From NCBI GenBank assembly GCA_013813755.1, contig JACCRD010000085.1, positions 1-18,573 on the forward strand: a stretch of 18,573 nucleotides of DNA. The letters are read 5' to 3'. Both the position numbers and the translations under genes were made by a program. Each line of letters starts with the position of its first letter. Position 1 is the first letter of the stretch. The notes under the pieces were generated by a model that saw nothing but the letters and a program-made list of their open reading frames with translations, ran no database searches and was not told the DNA's origin. The DNA comes from Acidobacteriota bacterium (GTDB lineage Bacteria > Acidobacteriota > Blastocatellia > Pyrinomonadales > Pyrinomonadaceae). Of this stretch, positions 14,382-18,573 are shown one piece after another.

Positions 14382-17300
14382 TTAAAATGCCTGGGCAAAG
14401 CGGAAGTGAAATTGTCCCTGCCGAACTTGAAACGTATTGTTTGTCCCGTCGGGTTGCGGAATTAAAAATTTCGGCGGATTAAGTAAATATCCGTAATCGA
14501 CGGCGAATTCACCGCCAATCGGCGTTTTCAGGCGCAATCCAAGCCCGACCGTATTTGACCAGACCGAGCGCATATTCTGCCGAAAAGCGTCATTGGTCTC
14601 TTCTCCGGACTTCTTAAAAATATCGCCGACGCGGCGGAAAACGTTGCCGCCGTCATAAAACGGCACGGCGCGAATCGAATCGGTGAGAGGAATACGGGCT
14701 TCAATGTTGACGATTGCCAGCGCGTTGCCGCCAAACGGAACTGAAAAGGGGCTAATAGGAACTACTTCGCCTTTTTGATTCCGAAAAATCCCCTGCGGCA
14801 CGACGACGACACGCGGTCCGGCTTGTTCAAAATCAAACCCGCGCAGAGTCGTTGAACCGCCGGCGAAAAATCTTTCGCTAATCGGCAAAATATCCTCTAG
14901 GTCAGGGAATTGTGACGAAAAATCCTGGTTTCTGGAAAAGACCTTTGCCAAACCGAGAATCGCGCGTCCGGCAAGCGTCGTGTTTTTTAAACGCGGAAAA
15001 GTGTAAAAAGTGTTGTATGACCCCTGAAACTTCTGAAAACCGATATTCGCGCCGAGCGCGGGTAGCGAAAAATTATAATCCGCTGTTAAATAACTGCCGT
15101 GCGTCGGGTCATTCGGACTATAACGGCACGGATCGCCCGGGTCGCCTTTAGCAATGATATCGAGAATCGTATATTTAACCGAACAATTTTCCCGCGTGTC
15201 AAAAACAAAGTTGGCGCCCAAACCCGAAGTTCGAATCCGTGCATCGGGCTGCAGAAGATCTTTGATCAGAAGACTTTCGATATTGAACAGTCGCACGTCT
15301 TCAAATCGATAGCGGACGAACAAAATACTTCTGTTACTTCGGCTGATGGTGCGGCTCGTCTCGGCGGAAAGTGTCAACCGGTTAATTGTCGGGTCGTCGG
15401 TTACTGTGCCGAATTCGTCAATCGGATTACCTTCATCGTCAACGCGTTGAACAATACCAAAAGTGCCTTTATCAAATGTTGAACGGAAAAAACGCGTCAC
15501 GGTCGAGTCGCGCTGATACTGCGCGGTAAAGGTCAGCGGCGAATATCTGATTCCTCCACCCTCGGTTTTTCCGTCGTTTAAGAATCGCGGGTTGATATAA
15601 TCGATCTGCACATTCTGCTGTAGACGACTGGCGCGGACGCGCGCGCCGCCCTGCTGCAATTTGCCGAAAAGATTAAAGTGCCGAATATCGAAAAATCCGT
15701 TTGCTCCGATGTCGGTCGAGAAACCGCCGCCGTAGGTAATCAGGCGCGGTTTTTGTTCTGTGACATTGATGATGATGTCGGACAGACGCCCTGTACCATC
15801 CGCCGTTTCGCCCGCCGGTTGAGGTTTGATTTCAACCAGACTGAAAGCGTCAGTTGAATAAAGATTTTGTTCGCTGGTAAAAATATCGACGGCGCGCAGA
15901 ACATCTCCACTTCTTAGATTTATTGCCTTTAAAACTGCATCACGCTCGGTTATTTCGTTGCCATTGATTAAAATACGATTGATAAAAACTTTTTTGCCTT
16001 CATTTTCAATATTGTAAACAACTTTAACCGTGTCCTGGGTCGCCCCTTCCTCTTCCGTCAATTCGACAATCGCATAACTTACCCTCGCGTCATAGAAGCC
16101 TTCCTGCGAATAAAATTGTGAAATTTCTTTAACGCCGTTCCGCGCCCGTGCCCTGGAAAAATTTTTGCCGATCAGACTTGGCAGTTTTGCTTTGAGAGCG
16201 TCGTCGGAAAACATTGTATTGCCTTCGATGTCAACATCGGCGATACCCGTCGGAATGCCTTCGACGACGACAAACGTAATAATTAAATCTTCACCATTTG
16301 GCGTCACGCCCTGCTCAACCGAAACTTCGGCGCGGCGATAACCGAGTTCGCGCATCAGCGATAGAACGGTTAAGCGGTCTGATTCCAAAATTTCGGTGCT
16401 GGTGTAGCCGCGACCATAGCCGAAATAGGGAATAACGCCGAGTAGACTTTTTTCCTGCGATTTCAGAACGCTCTGAATGTCGGCAATCGTTATTTTATCC
16501 GTCCCTCTCAGGCGAATATCGACGAGTCGCAGCTGACGATTGAGGTCTGCTTTATATTTAACTTCAACCACACGGTCGGATAAGCCCTGATCAGCGCCCG
16601 CCCCGCTTAAAGCCGAACATAAAACGTCGGTTTCATTGGTCACTGCGCCGGCTTCCTCTTCGGTAAATTCCGGATTGACCGAACAGATCGCGTTAACTTC
16701 CGCGAAAAAATAACCTCTTTCCTGATAAAAATTTCTCAAACGCCTTGAGCCTTCAATAATCGCCGCATAATCAAGCGTTCCTTCGCGTTTGATCGTCAGG
16801 AGTTTGGTCTGCGTTTTTTCACCGAGCTTTTTGTCGCCTGCCTCGACCGTGACATTGACGACCGCGCCGACCTTGCCGTTTAGTTCAATGCTGATCGTAT
16901 TTTTTTCGCTGTCGTATGTTATTTTTTCTTCTTCGAGTTCAGGAGCGAGGAACTTCTCTTCGCGCAGAGCTTTACGGATTTCGGCTAAATCCTCCGTCAA
17001 TTTTCGGCGAGAGTAAAATTCGCCCGGTTTAAGTTCTAAATCTTTGAGAACCTTGCTTGCATCAAATCCCGCAATGTTGACTTTGAAACTTTCGACTTTT
17101 GCCTGCGCGCCCGGCGTCACGTTAAATATAACCGTTACTTCGGTGCGGTTTTCAGGCTGCTGCGTGTAAGTTACTTCCGCGGCATAAAACCCTCGTTCGC
17201 GTAAATATTCTAAAATCAAATCAGCATTGTTTTTCAGCGTCTGCTGAGTGATGGCGGCTCCCGGATTAAGCAGATTTACTCGTAACAGAAGCTGCTGTTC

Positions 17301-17798
17301 GGTAACTTCATCGCCGACCGTGTTGCCGATATTGATAATAACTTTTTCCGCCCTCGATTTGCGCCTGATCACAAACCGCAAGTCAACACTTGTTGCTCCG
17401 TCATCAATTGCTTCAATTTCCGCCGAGATAACGTTTTCCGAATCGTAGAGCGCTTGTAGAGCATCACGCAGATTGACGGCGGAATACGTTTGACCAAGTT
17501 TACCTCTGATAATTGAACGAAATTGCTCGGCGGACGAAACGTCTTTGATATCAAATTTTCCGGTTGTCGTAACGTCCTGATTTGAGCCTGTAAATCTGAT
17601 AAAAATATCGGAAATTTGGCGATTTTCGTACTTGCTTTGTGAAAAAACGTTAAGAATTGAAAAAAGAATTAAACAGACCGGAAGCACTAATGCAGAAGTA
17701 AAAAACCTGAAGAAGTCTCGAGAAAAGAGCCAAGCCTTTCTTGATAAATATAATTTTCTCAAACCTAAATTTCCCATTAAATTCCGCGTCCGGCACAT
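14382..17798 (-). CDS. BamA/TamA-family outer-membrane protein (Omp85)
   Basis: This 1138-residue Omp85 protein would insert or help fold beta-barrel proteins or autotransporter-like substrates in the outer membrane. An N-terminal hydrophobic segment (about 35-53, ending VFSQS) is the likely signal peptide. The soluble part, about 62-682, reads as roughly seven POTRA-like repeats with typical edges (GDVLRAVDIF, GFYDARVSYA, GNTMFSDDAL), of which the fourth is enlarged. The barrel occupies about 685-1138. It carries the L6 signature LRGF at 985-988 in FFAGGSTTLRGFDF, then FYDGGNVF, and ends in FHFRFAQAF with a terminal Phe as in OMP beta-signals. ATG 17777 (M8), with GGA 5 bases upstream, is an alternative start. 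It follows tamB by 20 bases, which argues for a TamA-like role; a BamA paralogue is the alternative. Confidence 0.92.
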   Translation of the reverse strand: MCRTRNLMGNLGLRKLYLSRKAWLFSRDFFRFFTSALVLPVCLILFSILNVFSQSKYENRQISDIFIRFTGSNQDVTTTGKFDIKDVSSAEQFRSIIRGKLGQTYSAVNLRDALQALYDSENVISAEIEAIDDGATSVDLRFVIRRKSRAEKVIINIGNTVGDEVTEQQLLLRVNLLNPGAAITQQTLKNNADLILEYLRERGFYAAEVTYTQQPENRTEVTVIFNVTPGAQAKVESFKVNIAGFDASKVLKDLELKPGEFYSRRKLTEDLAEIRKALREEKFLAPELEEEKITYDSEKNTISIELNGKVGAVVNVTVEAGDKKLGEKTQTKLLTIKREGTLDYAAIIEGSRRLRNFYQERGYFFAEVNAICSVNPEFTEEEAGAVTNETDVLCSALSGAGADQGLSDRVVEVKYKADLNRQLRLVDIRLRGTDKITIADIQSVLKSQEKSLLGVIPYFGYGRGYTSTEILESDRLTVLSLMRELGYRRAEVSVEQGVTPNGEDLIITFVVVEGIPTGIADVDIEGNTMFSDDALKAKLPSLIGKNFSRARARNGVKEISQFYSQEGFYDARVSYAIVELTEEEGATQDTVKVVYNIENEGKKVFINRILINGNEITERDAVLKAINLRSGDVLRAVDIFTSEQNLYSTDAFSLVEIKPQPAGETADGTGRLSDIIINVTEQKPRLITYGGGFSTDIGANGFFDIRHFNLFGKLQQGGARVRASRLQQNVQIDYINPRFLNDGKTEGGGIRYSPLTFTAQYQRDSTVTRFFRSTFDKGTFGIVQRVDDEGNPIDEFGTVTDDPTINRLTLSAETSRTISRSNRSILFVRYRFEDVRLFNIESLLIKDLLQPDARIRTSGLGANFVFDTRENCSVKYTILDIIAKGDPGDPCRYSPNDPTHGSYLTADYNFSLPALGANIGFQKFQGSYNTFYTFPRLKNTTLAGRAILGLAKVFSRNQDFSSQFPDLEDILPISERFFAGGSTTLRGFDFEQAGPRVVVVPQGIFRNQKGEVVPISPFSVPFGGNALAIVNIEARIPLTDSIRAVPFYDGGNVFRRVGDIFKKSGEETNDAFRQNMRSVWSNTVGLGLRLKTPIGGEFAVDYGYLLNPPKFLIPQPDGTNNTFQVRQGQFHFRFAQAF

Positions 17799-17818
17799 CT
17801 CGACTGATTAAATTTTCT

Positions 17819-18573
17819 TTAGAATCTTTTTCTTAAACGAATTTCAAAATTAAAATTACTGCTGTTTCGCGTGACGTTGCTCAACGAACGCTGTTCGTAT
17901 TGGGCGACGAACGAAAGTCGATTCGAAACGCGATATTCGAGAGCTAAAACTTGATTCTGGTCTTCTGAAAGGTTAGTTGAATACGTCACCAGAAGGTTTC
18001 GGTTTATTTGTCTGCCGACGGTTAGACGCGCCGAAGGATTAAGCCTCTGACCGGAAACAATCGGGTCAATCTCGAATCTGTTAAGTCCGAACAGTTTGTC
18101 GGTCGCTTTGCTCAGAGGGTTGTTAATCAGTTCATCCGTCAGAATTTCCGCCGCCGTGTTGATACCGGATTGAGCAAGCGTCGGAATTCCGGTATCGGTA
18201 TTCGCCAGATTTCCAGTGGTAATCAGAGAGATAACATCTGCTTGCGGCAGCGCCGGACTTGAGCGTACGGTGGCGTTCAGTGACTCGGTGTTCGTTAATT
18301 CACCGACCAGGCTAACAATAACTTGGTAACCGTTTATTTCCGTTTCAGCCTGCAAGTTTATAAACGGCTCGATATTTGTGTTTGGGGGAAACTCCAGCAC
18401 GCCGCGCTGCACTTCATAGCGGTCTTTACGGAAGAAAATCGTTCCGCTATTGGCGGTTACTCTGCCGGAAATTTGCGGAAACTCGACATCGCCCGTGACG
18501 CGCAAACTCGCCGAAGCGGTTAAATCGGCTAAATTATTGCGAACAACCAGCGCGTCGCGTCCTTCAATACGGA
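17819..18573 (-). CDS. tamB: TamB (DUF490) C-terminal part, start off window
   Basis: The frame is open to the right edge of the window, giving the last 250 or so residues of a long inner-membrane-anchored envelope protein that bridges to the outer membrane and works with an Omp85 partner. Typical TamB features are RNNLADLTASASLRVTGDVEFPQISGRV near the edge, read directly from the terminal bases, GTIFFRKDRYEVQRGVLEFPP, repeated beta-strand segments, and a C-terminal barrel-like end (FNFEIRLRKRF) finishing in Phe. A TTG near 18505 is not the start, because coding continues upstream without interruption. The stop codon lies 20 bases before the Omp85 ATG, so the two are almost surely one operon. 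Confidence 0.9.
   Translation of the reverse strand, partial: RIEGRDALVVRNNLADLTASASLRVTGDVEFPQISGRVTANSGTIFFRKDRYEVQRGVLEFPPNTNIEPFINLQAETEINGYQVIVSLVGELTNTESLNATVRSSPALPQADVISLITTGNLANTDTGIPTLAQSGINTAAEILTDELINNPLSKATDKLFGLNRFEIDPIVSGQRLNPSARLTVGRQINRNLLVTYSTNLSEDQNQVLALEYRVSNRLSFVAQYEQRSLSNVTRNSSNFNFEIRLRKRF

Overview
The window looks like chromosomal DNA from a diderm, moderately AT-leaning bacterium, most plausibly an Acidobacteriota member related to Blastocatellia. The grounds are a VWA protein of the acidobacterial VWFA-related type, a secreted carboxypeptidase-regulatory-like/TPR protein, a very long Omp85 protein paired with TamB, and heptanucleotide repeat arrays. The taxonomic call is inference. 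No tRNA, rRNA, CRISPR array, transposase, integrase or phage gene was seen.

Layout. At 1-3039 (minus) lies an NtrY/NtrX-like two-component system: a membrane sensor kinase followed by a sigma-54 activator that runs off the left edge. At 3179-4726 (minus) is a radical SAM enzyme with an N-terminal B12-binding-like fold, separated from the kinase by a terminator. From 4727 to 5647 there is no recognisable gene, but two plus-strand terminators sit behind short units that each carry a strong Shine-Dalgarno-like tract, an 11-12 codon micro-ORF and a hairpin over the stop codon. This is the least explained part of the window. At 5648-7149 (minus) are a single-domain response regulator, an AAG-type 3-methyladenine DNA glycosylase and a VOC/glyoxalase-fold protein. 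At 7292-8623 (minus) is a secreted repeat protein, divergent from serC (8842-9930, plus). SerC converges on selA (9993-11423, minus), which implies that the organism makes selenocysteine. At 11596-11814 (minus) is a cold-shock protein with a predicted leader of about 265 nt. Divergent from it is tryptophan 2,3-dioxygenase (12297-13076, plus), followed by a secreted VWA protein (13219-14331, plus). At 14382-18573 (minus) a TamB C-terminal part is followed after 20 bases by a BamA/TamA-family protein, forming an outer-membrane assembly pair.

How the genes work together. Most are housekeeping or signalling genes in short transcription units bounded by clear intrinsic terminators. The tamB-Omp85 pair would act together in envelope biogenesis, and NtrY would phosphorylate NtrX. 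Two heptad repeat families have invaded the region: one lies in frame inside the dimerisation domain of the NtrY-like kinase, the other flanks the VWA gene and supplies its stop codon.

All functional assignments come from reading motifs in the sequence. No database search was run.
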